A stretch of 7,648 nt of DNA. Origin: BS750m-G62 sp046483505. GTDB taxonomy: Bacteria; Planctomycetota; Phycisphaerae; FEN-1346. This document shows positions 1 through 6,512 of this stretch, piece after piece. Where the stretch lies: the NCBI GenBank assembly GCA_046483505.1, contig JAWODB010000185.1:1-7648 (forward strand), given 5' to 3'. Both the position numbers and the translations under genes were made by a program. A model generated the notes under the pieces. That model ran no database searches and was not told the DNA's origin. It saw only the letters and a list, made by a program, of their open reading frames with translations. Numbering within the stretch: the first letter of the stretch is position 1; each line of letters opens with the position of its first letter.

Positions 1-313
1 CGCCGCCGCGGTCGATCCACCCATGGAAGAAGAACAGGTTCGCCCATTTCCCGTGCAGGGTGTCGGACCAGTCCTGGCCGCGGATGAGGCTGCTTCCCGG
101 CAGGCTGGGGTACTCGGCGGCAATGAGCGGCAGGTCGGGTCCCTCGGCCCACACACCGCCGGCGGTCATGACCAGCGGCATGTAGATCCACCACCCCGGC
201 CGCACGAGCAGCACCGGCAGCCAGAGGAGGCCCGCGCAGATCATGCCCACCGCAAAGTGCATCGGCGGGGCGTCCATGTTCTGAAAGAGCGATGCCACGA
301 TCCCTGGTCTCAT
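1..313 (-). CDS. Unrecognised integral membrane protein, N-terminal part (runs off the window)
   Basis: The reading frame starts at the ATG at 313-311, which overlaps the TGA of the upstream glycosyltransferase (ATGA), and stays open for 104 codons to the window edge, so the C-terminus is missing. A GGGAG lies 1-2 bases before the ATG, so translation is probably coupled to the upstream gene. Residues about 18-38 and 40-56 are hydrophobic and look like two membrane helices, separated by only a short R-P-G turn. They are followed by a polar stretch containing WAEGPDLP and AEYPSLPG, then FFFHGWID near the edge, which may begin a third helix. It does not look like an exosortase, a Wzx flippase or a Wzy polymerase, and I do not recognise the family. 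Its place at the end of a polysaccharide operon suggests an envelope role; this is inference. Met13 or Met18 are alternative starts but lack a visible ribosome site. Confidence 0.7.
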   Translation of the reverse strand, partial: MRPGIVASLFQNMDAPPMHFAVGMICAGLLWLPVLLVRPGWWIYMPLVMTAGGVWAEGPDLPLIAAEYPSLPGSSLIRGQDWSDTLHGKWANLFFFHGWIDRGG

Positions 314-1590
314 TCTCCCGCTCGGGGTACGGCCACGTCTCTCGCTCTCGGCGGGGCGGGGGCCTGGGTGGCCTCCTCGCCCCGCCCGGTAGCCTGCCCG
401 TGTTCCGACGCGTCGGACAGATTGAGGCATAGGTCTACGAGCGGATTCATCTGTCGATCCCACGCAAAACGGGTCTCGACGCACGAGCGGGCGGCCTGTT
501 CGATGCCCTGCCGCCGCGCCTCGTTCTCCAGGAGGTCGAGGATCTCCCGCTGCCACTCCTCCGGCGGCTGGGCCTCGATGACCTCCGTGCCCGTTTCCAC
601 GTCGAGCCCTTCGAGGGCGGCCGGAGAGGCCACGACGGCCCGGCCCATCGCCATCGCCTCCAGGACCTTGTTCTGGATGCCGCGGGCCATCAGCAGCGGG
701 GCCACCGCCACCGTGGCACGGGCCAGGTACGGCCGCACGTCCGGCACCGAGCCCGTGACCTCGATGCCGGGCCTCTCGGCCAGTCGTCGGACGGCGGGGG
801 CGGGGTCCCGGCCGACGATCGCCAGCCGCAGGTCCGGCCGCTCACGCCGAAGGGCCGGCCAGACGGTCTCGGCGAACCAGCAGACGCCCTCCACGTTCGG
901 GCGGTAGTCCATCGTGCCCGTGAAGACGAGCGTCGGCGCCTGGTCGGCGGGCCGCTTCTGCGGCCGGAAATAGTCGGTATCCACGCCGTTGGCGACGGCG
1001 AGGACCTTGTCGCTCTCGGTTCCCAGGGTCTTCGCCTCGTCCTCGCTGACGAGGACGACGGCATCGCACTGGCGGAGGGCCCGGCGCTCGAGCCGGGCGA
1101 CGCCCGCGGCCTCGCGGCCGTAGAGCCAGGACGTCGGCCATCGGGCCGCCTCGGCGTAGGCCGCCCACTTCGCGCTGTCGATATCCACGAGGTCGGCCAC
1201 GCGCAGAGGGGCGGGGACCGCCAAGGCGTACGGGAGGGCCGCGGAGCAGTAGGCCAGGACCATGTCAAACGGGTCGCGTGCCGCCTCGTCTTTCAGTTTC
1301 CCGGCGAGACGGCGGCTGCGGAAATAGCCCTCCGTGACCGATTTCCCACGAAGCAGGGCGGCGGTGCCGCGCGCCAGGCCGAGGGTTCCGCCGGCGGGAG
1401 CCGTGACGACGCGCTCGCACCAGGATTCCAGTTCGCGGCCCGAGGCGCGGTCCTCCGGCGAATGGGCGAGGGCGGCGAGGGTCACGCGGAAGTGCTCGGC
1501 AAGGGCTCTAATCTCATGAAACGCCCGTACCCGCTCTCCCTTGTCCGGGGGATACGGCACGCGATGCGCGATGAAGAGCAGGCGTTTCAT
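310..1590 (-). CDS. GT4-type glycosyltransferase, PEP-CTERM/EpsH1-associated (Stp1-like)
   Basis: This 426-residue protein probably transfers a sugar from a nucleotide-sugar donor to a growing lipid-linked exopolysaccharide at the cytoplasmic face of the membrane. The N-terminal Rossmann half opens with RLLFIAHRVPYPPDKGERVR (residues 3-22), the characteristic start of the TIGR03087 group. VNGVD-type sequence at 199-204 (VANGVD) marks the interdomain region. The C-terminal GT-B half begins at LVFTGTMDYRPN (221-232) and includes LAIVGRDP (256-263), then GIQNKVLEAMAMGRAVVAS (304-322), the conserved donor-binding region with the catalytic-type Glu at 311. The last 30 or so residues are a Pro/Ala/Arg-rich tail beyond the usual domain end. 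An in-frame TGA 12 bases upstream fixes ATG 1590 as the earliest start, yet no good Shine-Dalgarno sits before it. Donor and acceptor sugars cannot be read from the sequence. Confidence 0.88.
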   Translation of the reverse strand: MKRLLFIAHRVPYPPDKGERVRAFHEIRALAEHFRVTLAALAHSPEDRASGRELESWCERVVTAPAGGTLGLARGTAALLRGKSVTEGYFRSRRLAGKLKDEAARDPFDMVLAYCSAALPYALAVPAPLRVADLVDIDSAKWAAYAEAARWPTSWLYGREAAGVARLERRALRQCDAVVLVSEDEAKTLGTESDKVLAVANGVDTDYFRPQKRPADQAPTLVFTGTMDYRPNVEGVCWFAETVWPALRRERPDLRLAIVGRDPAPAVRRLAERPGIEVTGSVPDVRPYLARATVAVAPLLMARGIQNKVLEAMAMGRAVVASPAALEGLDVETGTEVIEAQPPEEWQREILDLLENEARRQGIEQAARSCVETRFAWDRQMNPLVDLCLNLSDASEHGQATGRGEEATQAPAPPRARDVAVPRAGE

Positions 1591-1661
1591 GGGGCGTGCT
1601 CAACGGCTCATCCTGCCTGGATGACAGATTCCACGCGGCGACAAGCCCAACCTTCCGAAAC

Positions 1662-1693
1662 AGAGGCCCTGTCCCATAGGGAAGTGCCCCTCT
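1662..1693 (-). repeat. Imperfect inverted repeat just after the kinase-like gene
   Basis: In the 102-bp gap between the kinase-like gene and the glycosyltransferase, AGAGG (1662-1666) pairs with CCTCT (1689-1693), and an inner TCCC-ATA-GGGA (1672-1682) can also pair. The stem overlaps the TGA stop of the kinase-like gene. There is no T-run after it on the minus strand, so it is not a typical intrinsic terminator. It could be a weak attenuator or RNA-processing site, or chance in GC-rich DNA. The rest of the gap shows no convincing promoter. Confidence 0.25.
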
Positions 1694-2571
1694 CAGAACA
1701 GCCGATACAGCAACTCGGGAATGACGTGCCGCTGGTGTGTCAGCACCAACCCCACCGGCCGCACGTTCGCCGATTTCAGTTGCCGCAGGGCCGCCTCGAC
1801 CGACTCCCGCTTGGTCTTGTTCATCCGGACGACCACCAGGGCGTCCTTGGCGGTGCGGCCGAGGATGCCGGCCGTCGAGTAACTGATGCTCTGGCGGTAC
1901 CGCCGCCGAACGCCGGCCACGCGGATGGGCGGCGTGTCGAGCAGCACATAGTCGTACTCCTTGCGGAGGTGGCTGACGAGGTCCTCGAGTTCCGGCCGGC
2001 TGATCAGTTCGCCGACGTCTTCCTGTGCCACCTCCCCGGCCGGCATCACGAGCAGGTTGTCGCAGGTCGTTTCGTGGAGCGCCTCCTCCGGCGTCGCCTC
2101 GCCCCGCAGCACGTCCGCCACGCCCGGGTTCGGCGGGGTGCCGAGCAACGTGTTGAAGTGGCTCTTCTGGAGGTCGCAGTCGACGACGACGGTCCGCCGG
2201 TCGGGCAGTTCGGCCAGGACGAACCCGAGATTCAGGCACGTGACGGTCTTGCCCTCGGCGGCCTCGGCGCTGGTGACGAGGATGCAGAACCGGTTTTTCT
2301 CGTACTGGGCGAGGAGGTTGGTCCGGAGGGCGCGGTATTCCTCGGCCCGGCTCCCCCCGCGGTCGTTGTGGGCGACCAGTTCGGGCGCGTAGCCGTTCGT
2401 CCGGAGCCGCGGCCGTCGTGGGCGGCGGAGCCCCTCGGCGGTCGGGACGGTCTCGTGTCGGCCGTCGGTCGCCGCGGCCGATTCGCCGCCGGTCTCCGGG
2501 CCGGGGGCGGCCGATTCAGGCTCCGCCTGCTCCGACTCGTGTCTTCGCATGGCGTCGTAGACGTTGCCCAC
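1693..2571 (-). CDS. CpsD/Wzc-like P-loop protein (bacterial tyrosine-kinase type), polysaccharide assembly
   Basis: This is a 292-residue cytoplasmic ATPase of the BY-kinase/CpsD family, expected to work with the Wzz-type protein encoded two genes upstream to control polymer export and length. After a short GNVYDAMRRHE start and a Pro/Ala/Glu-rich linker (about 15-60), the family motif EEYRALRTNL is at 77-86. Walker A is SAEAAEGKT (101-109, Lys108), Walker A' is VVVDCDLQK (128-136), and Walker B is VLLDTPP (209-215, Asp212). The C-terminus has a single Tyr (289) instead of the Tyr cluster of classical autokinases, and the loop after DTPP is long and Arg-rich (217-232). It may therefore bind ATP without cluster phosphorylation. 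The GTG start is chosen because AAGGG lies 6 bases upstream, overlapping the previous stop, and because GNVYDAM resembles the family's usual N-terminus. ATG 2550 is a poorer alternative. Confidence 0.88.
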   Translation of the reverse strand: MGNVYDAMRRHESEQAEPESAAPGPETGGESAAATDGRHETVPTAEGLRRPRRPRLRTNGYAPELVAHNDRGGSRAEEYRALRTNLLAQYEKNRFCILVTSAEAAEGKTVTCLNLGFVLAELPDRRTVVVDCDLQKSHFNTLLGTPPNPGVADVLRGEATPEEALHETTCDNLLVMPAGEVAQEDVGELISRPELEDLVSHLRKEYDYVLLDTPPIRVAGVRRRYRQSISYSTAGILGRTAKDALVVVRMNKTKRESVEAALRQLKSANVRPVGLVLTHQRHVIPELLYRLF

Positions 2572-2577
2572 GGGTTG

Positions 2578-2583
2578 CCCTTA
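2578..2583 (-). promoter_or_regulatory. Ribosome binding site built on the upstream stop codon (TAAGGG)
   Basis: The minus strand reads TAAGGG. TAA (2583-2581) is the stop of the ATPase gene, and AAGGG (2582-2578) is the Shine-Dalgarno for the next gene, 6 bases before its GTG (2571). This supports the GTG start and suggests translational coupling. Confidence 0.65.
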
Positions 2584-3441
2584 TTCGGTTTCCGGGCGGC
2601 CGCTCGGAGTCGCCTGCGCGATGCCGGCGTTCCAGCAGGTCATGTCCCGGAGGATCTCGGTGATCAGGTCCGTGTAAATACGATAGACGCCCTTCGCGTA
2701 CGCCGCGAGGAGGCTGTTGTCGCAGATGGTGTTGATGAGGCGGGGGATGCCGTCGCTCGCGTCGTGGATGGTGCGGACGGCCTCGGCGGTGAAGTCCGCC
2801 AGGCACCGGCCGTCGGAGGCCACGCGGAGCCGGTGGGCGATGTAGGCGGCCGTATCCTCGGCCGAGAGGGGCCCCAGGTGGTAACTCAGGACGATCCGCT
2901 GCCTGAGCGCCTCCCACCGCGGTTCGAGCAGCATGTCGCGCAATTCGGGCTGGGCGATGAGGATGATCTGGAGCAGGCGCTGTCCCCCGCGTTCCCAGTT
3001 CCACATGAGGCGCAGTTCTTCCAGGGCGCCCGGCGTCAGGTCCTGGGCCTCGTCGACGATCAGGGCGACGGTCCGGCCGCGGCGGTGGACGCGTTCCAGG
3101 TGTTCCTCGAGGGCGTCGGCCAGGGAGGAGACGTCGTCGCCCCCGTTGACGGTCAGGCCGCTCCGCAGGGCCACGGCCCGCAGGAGTTGCTTGCCGGAGC
3201 GCGGCGGGTGGGCGACCAGGACGGTCGTGGTGCCGACCCCCAGGCGGCCCGCCAGCATGTTGCCGAGGAACGTCTTGCCGGCCCCGATCTCGCCGGTCAC
3301 GAGGACCATGCCCTTGCGCTGATCGATGGTGTACTGCATGTTGGCCAGCGCCTCGCGGTGGACGGCGCTCTCGTAGAAGAAGCGTGCGTCGCAACTGATC
3401 GCGAACGGGTATTCGTTCAGGTTGTAGAAATCCAGGTACAT
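2581..3441 (-). CDS. ExeA-like AAA ATPase of exopolysaccharide/PEP-CTERM loci
   Basis: This 286-residue cytoplasmic AAA ATPase belongs to the group called putative secretion ATPase, PEP-CTERM locus subfamily (TIGR03015), related to ExeA/GspA. The start MYLDFYNLNEYPFAISCD is the typical N-terminus. Walker A is GEIGAGKT (50-57), Walker B is VALIVDEAQ (125-133), sensor-1 is ILIAQPEL (160-167), and an arginine-finger-like LRQRI follows at 179-183. The C-terminal lid has GIPRLINTICD (231-241). There is no membrane helix or fused peptidoglycan-binding domain. A TTG six bases upstream (3447) also keeps the frame open, but ATG 3441 is preferred because AAGGA then sits at a proper 6-base spacing and would abut the TTG. 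The gene lies 9 bp after the Wzz stop and its own stop overlaps the next ribosome site. Its exact role in polymer export is unknown; energising assembly is inference. Confidence 0.9.
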   Translation of the reverse strand: MYLDFYNLNEYPFAISCDARFFYESAVHREALANMQYTIDQRKGMVLVTGEIGAGKTFLGNMLAGRLGVGTTTVLVAHPPRSGKQLLRAVALRSGLTVNGGDDVSSLADALEEHLERVHRRGRTVALIVDEAQDLTPGALEELRLMWNWERGGQRLLQIILIAQPELRDMLLEPRWEALRQRIVLSYHLGPLSAEDTAAYIAHRLRVASDGRCLADFTAEAVRTIHDASDGIPRLINTICDNSLLAAYAKGVYRIYTDLITEILRDMTCWNAGIAQATPSGRPETE

Positions 3442-3447
3442 CGCCAA

Positions 3448-3453
3448 TCCTTA
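3448..3453 (-). promoter_or_regulatory. Ribosome binding site built on the Wzz stop codon (TAAGGA)
   Basis: TAA (3453-3451) ends the Wzz-type gene and AAGGA (3452-3448) lies 6 bases before ATG 3441. It decides between that ATG and the TTG at 3447, which would leave no spacing. The arrangement is the same as at 2583-2578. Confidence 0.65.
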
Positions 3454-5190
3454 CAGGCCCCCGTTCACTTCGGCCTGTGCTCTGGTCCAGGCGAAGTCGA
3501 TGGCGTCCGCCAGAAAGCCGACCTGGTCGGTGGTCCACTGCTCGAACCGTTCCGGGTACTGAAGCCACAGGGTCACGTGCATGCACCCGATGCCGACGGC
3601 GGCGAGGAGGAGCAGCGCCACGCCCGGCTCGATGGCGAAGCGCTGGATACCCCGCCAGAAGCGCGTCCGCGGCGGGATGATCTCGCCGATCGTGCCGCAC
3701 ACCGGCACGCCGAACACTTTCTCGGCGTCCTGGGGCGTCCAGACGGACCGGTCGGTCAGGTTTGCGAGGAACACGAGCGCCCCGCCGAACGCCAGTCCGC
3801 CGACGAGGGCGAAGCCGAGCAGGTAGTGGAGTTTCGGCGACGAGGGCTTGCGCTGTTCCTCGGCCAACTGGACCTGCTCGAGGCGATTGCGGCGCTTGGC
3901 GACCTCGGCGGCCAGCGACATTTCGACGTCGCGCAGCCGCTGCTCCCAACTCTCCTTCTCCTGGGTCAAGTCGCGGTGCCTCTGGGAGATGCGGACCCAT
4001 TCCTCGCGGATGGGGGCGTACCGCGCCAGGTAGGTCTCGTAGTCCTTCAGTTGCCGCTGGAGGCGCTCGAGTTCCTTATCGGCCATCTCGTATTCGGACT
4101 CGGCGGCGGCGAGGGCGATAGCGAGGTCTTCCCGGGCGCGTTCGCTGCTGAACACTCTCTGGACAACGACTTCCTCGTCCGTCTCCTCGATCTGTTTCTT
4201 GATCTCAGCGACTTTCTCTTCAGCCGCCGCGATCTTCGCCGTGATGGCCTTGACCTGCGGGTGCTCGTCCTTCATCCGGCGCACGATGCGATAGTCCTGT
4301 AGGGCGTCCTCGTACTCCTGCAGGCTCTGCTCGCGCGCGTCCCGTTCCTCCTTGAGCCGCTGGATTTCCGGGTTAGGGCCTTTGACGACCTCCACCGGTT
4401 CATCGGGATTGGCCTCGACCTTCTCGGCCATGGCCTTGAGGCGCTCGAGTTTCTGTTTGGCTACCCGTTGCTGCAGCCGGAGGGTATCGATGTTGTTGCT
4501 GACCTGCCGGCTCCGTTCCTCCAGGCCGCCCGGGCTCTCGGGCAGGGCCCCGGCATTCTCCTTCTGGAACTGGATCTGTTCCCGCGTGGCCTGGTCCAGC
4601 CGGGTTTCCACCTCGCTGACGCGCTGACGCAGGAAGTCGCAACTGCGTTTAAGCCGTTCGACGATATCCTCGCTGACGCGGGTAATGTAGTTCTTGACCA
4701 GGCGGTTGGGCACCTCCTCGGCAAGTTTGGGATCCGCGTGCGTGAAACTGACCGAGACGAGGTCGACCTGGTCGCTCTTGACGTCCCACGCGATCTTGAG
4801 TTGTTCCCTGAACCGCTCGACCATGGCCTGGAGTTTCTGCTGGCCCTCGGGCGTACGGGTCCCGTCGCTGGCGCGGGGCAGGCCCTTGTCCAGGTGCAGG
4901 TCCTCGATGACCTGCTTGACGGCGTCGCGGCCGGCCAGTTGATGCAGGAGGATGGACTTGAACCCCTCGAACGCGCCGCCGCGATCCTCCAGCGTCGCTT
5001 CCTGGTGCCGCTGGAACTTCGCCGTGCCCGTGTACTCCTTCTCGCACTGAGGCAGCCAGGGAATGGCGAAGAGGGCGGCAATGGCGAACAGCGACGTGCC
5101 GAGCCCGAAGAGCACGTAGTGGCGGCACGCGGTCCGCAGAACGGTCCGCGCGGCAAACTCCCGTTTGCCGGTCTCTTGTGTTTCAGCCAT
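3451..5190 (-). CDS. Wzz/GumC-type polysaccharide chain-length determinant with an extra C-terminal membrane helix
   Basis: This 579-residue inner-membrane co-polymerase/export protein is expected to set polymer length and link the cytoplasmic kinase-like protein to the outer-membrane export lipoprotein. Helix 1 is at about 24-46. The Wzz-type periplasmic domain begins at YTGTAKFQ (53-60), and long coiled coils cover about 175-255, 274-340 and 350-445, rich in Glu, Lys, Gln and Arg. The Pro-containing KPSSPKLHY (448-456) leads into Gly-rich helix 2 (454-478), followed by TDRSVWTPQDAEKVFGVPVCGTI-like sequence typical of the cytosolic junction. Unlike two-helix Wzz proteins, a third hydrophobic segment at 522-543 follows, so the last 36 or so residues may be periplasmic. 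No kinase domain is fused; that function is separate downstream. It resembles the PEP-CTERM-locus chain-length group (TIGR03007). ATG 5190 has AAGG 9 bases upstream and lies 19 bp after the wza-type stop. Confidence 0.88.
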   Translation of the reverse strand: MAETQETGKREFAARTVLRTACRHYVLFGLGTSLFAIAALFAIPWLPQCEKEYTGTAKFQRHQEATLEDRGGAFEGFKSILLHQLAGRDAVKQVIEDLHLDKGLPRASDGTRTPEGQQKLQAMVERFREQLKIAWDVKSDQVDLVSVSFTHADPKLAEEVPNRLVKNYITRVSEDIVERLKRSCDFLRQRVSEVETRLDQATREQIQFQKENAGALPESPGGLEERSRQVSNNIDTLRLQQRVAKQKLERLKAMAEKVEANPDEPVEVVKGPNPEIQRLKEERDAREQSLQEYEDALQDYRIVRRMKDEHPQVKAITAKIAAAEEKVAEIKKQIEETDEEVVVQRVFSSERAREDLAIALAAAESEYEMADKELERLQRQLKDYETYLARYAPIREEWVRISQRHRDLTQEKESWEQRLRDVEMSLAAEVAKRRNRLEQVQLAEEQRKPSSPKLHYLLGFALVGGLAFGGALVFLANLTDRSVWTPQDAEKVFGVPVCGTIGEIIPPRTRFWRGIQRFAIEPGVALLLLAAVGIGCMHVTLWLQYPERFEQWTTDQVGFLADAIDFAWTRAQAEVNGGL

Positions 5191-5209
5191 GGCAATGCAC
5201 CTTGCTTGG

Positions 5210-6118
5210 TTACGGAAGGCCGGTGGCGTAACGGGCCGCAGTGGCCGGCAACTGGATGGCCGATGCCGCGGGCCGAATCGGGAACAGCAACTGTTGAAGA
5301 GCCAGGCCGACCTCGGCCAGCGGGGTGGGCGGCACGTAGATCATGTCGTCGGGCTGGAGGTAGACGTTCTTCGAGAGGTCGCCCTTCTCGTACATCTTCG
5401 TCAGGTTCACCCGCAGGACCTTGGCTTCCACCTGTTTCGGCAGGGGGGTGATGGCGTCGGGGTCTGCGGCCTCCTTCTCGGCCTTGGCCACCACGGTGGG
5501 GGCGTCTTCCGCCTCCTCCGATCCGACTTCCGGTGCCTTCTCGGCCGCCTTCTTCAGGTCGTCGACGTCAATCAGGTAGCCGCCCCGCCGCGGCGTCTTG
5601 CCCCGCACCAGGATGATCTTCTCCGGCCAGGCCATGTCGTTCGGCTGGCTGTTGGCGAGGATGTCCAGGACCGTGTTCGTCCCGGTCCAGGGCTGCGGGC
5701 CGGGCCGCCCCACCTGGCCGAAGACGTACACCTTCTGCGAGTTGTAGCCGGCGACTTCGACGGTGGCGTCGGTCTGCTCGTAGAACGTCTCGGCCTCCTT
5801 GGCGATCCGCTTCTCGATCTCCACGGGCGTCAGGCCGGTCCGATTCTCGCCGACGACGTCGATCTCGCCGACCAGCGGCAGGTTGACGATGCCGTCCGGC
5901 CTCACCTGCTGCGTGCTGCCGTCGATCTCCGGCACGTAGGTGGACCGGACGGTGATGACGTCCGGCGGCAGGACGCGGTACGGTACGCCGGAGACCGGCT
6001 TCGGCCGGTCCTGGAGAAAGGCCTGCAGGGGACTCTTGGCGCTGGGAGCGCACCCTGCGGCGGCGAGGACGAGCCAGACAGTCAGGAGACTCAGCAAGCC
6101 GAGCGTTCGTCTACGCAT
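5210..6118 (-). CDS. Wza-type polysaccharide export lipoprotein (Poly_export + SLBB)
   Basis: This 302-residue outer-membrane lipoprotein is expected to form the exit channel for the polymer. Residues 1-22 are a lipoprotein signal: Arg-rich start, hydrophobic LLSLLTVWLVLAA, then the lipobox LAAAGC with Cys23 as the predicted lipidated residue. The polysaccharide export domain spans about 47-125 (YRVLPPDVITV, QVRPDGIVNLPLVGEI). An SLBB-type domain starts at KVYVFGQVGRPG (129-140) and ends with NVYLQPDDMIYVPPT (251-265). The two are separated by a Glu/Ala-rich insertion at about 186-225. A C-terminal hydrophobic and amphipathic stretch (268-298) could sit in the outer membrane. The frame stays open upstream to 6379, but the lipobox position and a GGGGGGAA ribosome site about 6 bases before ATG 6118 decide the start. 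It is the first gene of the operon, preceded by two candidate promoters. It resembles the PEP-CTERM-associated export proteins (TIGR03027). Confidence 0.9.
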   Translation of the reverse strand: MRRRTLGLLSLLTVWLVLAAAGCAPSAKSPLQAFLQDRPKPVSGVPYRVLPPDVITVRSTYVPEIDGSTQQVRPDGIVNLPLVGEIDVVGENRTGLTPVEIEKRIAKEAETFYEQTDATVEVAGYNSQKVYVFGQVGRPGPQPWTGTNTVLDILANSQPNDMAWPEKIILVRGKTPRRGGYLIDVDDLKKAAEKAPEVGSEEAEDAPTVVAKAEKEAADPDAITPLPKQVEAKVLRVNLTKMYEKGDLSKNVYLQPDDMIYVPPTPLAEVGLALQQLLFPIRPAASAIQLPATAARYATGLP

Positions 6119-6178
6119 TGAGGTTCCCCCCGAAGAGAGGTTACCGGAGTTCAGGAGAGATGCCGCATACCCAGCGGC

Positions 6179-6208
6179 GTTATACGGACGATTCCCCCAT
6201 CCCGCCAA
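6179..6208 (-). promoter_or_regulatory. Candidate proximal sigma70-like promoter for the export operon
   Basis: On the minus strand TTGGCG (6208-6203) is followed after 18 bases by TATAAC (6184-6179). Transcription would begin near 6172, giving a leader of about 54 nt. The -35 box is one arm of a perfect inverted repeat (6203-6219), so a DNA-binding regulator there could block it. Match quality is moderate and no experimental support is visible. Confidence 0.35.
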
Positions 6209-6219
6209 CGCCCTTGGCG
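6203..6219. repeat. Perfect inverted repeat CGCCAA-N5-TTGGCG
   Basis: CGCCAA (6203-6208) and TTGGCG (6214-6219) are exact reverse complements around CGCCC. It overlaps the -35 box of the proximal promoter candidate, as expected for an operator, but it could equally fold as a leader RNA hairpin in transcripts from the distal promoter. Confidence 0.4.
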
Positions 6220-6245
6220 CAAAGGCTATATTCCCACGACAGCAG

Positions 6246-6266
6246 GAGGGGCCACGCATGCCCCTC
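6246..6266 (-). repeat. GC-rich leader hairpin GAGGGGC-N7-GCCCCTC
   Basis: The 7-bp arms GAGGGGC (6246-6252) and GCCCCTC (6260-6266) are perfect complements around a 7-base loop. It lies inside the predicted leader from the distal promoter. No T-run follows on the minus strand, so it is not a standard terminator. The arms overlap alternative pairings of CCACG (6252-6256) with CGTGG (6272-6276), leaving room for mutually exclusive folds. Confidence 0.4.
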
Positions 6267-6290
6267 TCTCCCGTGGCGGTGGCGCCGCGT

Positions 6291-6308
6291 TGGAGTACGA
6301 CCTCTCCA
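6291..6308 (-). repeat. Short inverted repeat at the predicted 5' end of the leader
   Basis: TGGAG (6291-6295) and CTCCA (6304-6308) are complementary around 8 bases. With the distal promoter starting near 6304, this stem lies at or over the transcript start and could be an operator or a 5'-end hairpin. Five base pairs is weak evidence. Confidence 0.22.
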
Positions 6309-6310
6309 GA

Positions 6311-6338
6311 ACTATACACGAATTTGCCCCGGACGCAA
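6311..6338 (-). promoter_or_regulatory. Candidate distal sigma70-like promoter for the export operon
   Basis: On the minus strand TTGCGT (6338-6333), 16 bases, then TATAGT (6316-6311). Both hexamers match the consensus at four or five positions, in a locally A/T-richer patch of otherwise GC-rich DNA. Transcription would start near 6304 and give a leader of about 186 nt before the export lipoprotein gene. Confidence 0.5.
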
Positions 6339-6512
6339 ACGCAATTCCCTGTTTCTGCGGGAGTTAGCACGGTCTCCATACCTCCCGGCCGCGGTTGCCG
6401 AACGGGCCTCGGCCCCCGCCGACGCGAAACGGCCGGCCTCCTTGCGGATCAGCGCCCGGCCTGCAGCGTATCGCCAGGTTCTGCTTGCCCGAATCGCCGT
6501 TTTTCTCCACGT

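Noticed and set aside
1462..4302. Very long plus-strand open frame (946 codons)
   Set aside because: It is antisense to the glycosyltransferase, kinase-like, ATPase and chain-length genes, all of which have recognisable motifs. Long antisense frames are common in GC-rich DNA, and this product shows no family motif.
5165..6121. Plus-strand open frame antisense to the export lipoprotein
   Set aside because: The minus strand encodes a clear lipobox and export domains; the plus-strand product is low-complexity Val/Leu/Gly/Asp-rich sequence typical of an antisense shadow.
6119..6379. N-terminal extension of the export lipoprotein to 6379 or to the ATG at 6259
   Set aside because: It would bury the lipoprotein signal 47-87 residues inside the protein and would run through the promoter and hairpin region. 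ATG 6118 has a good ribosome site and a correctly placed lipobox.
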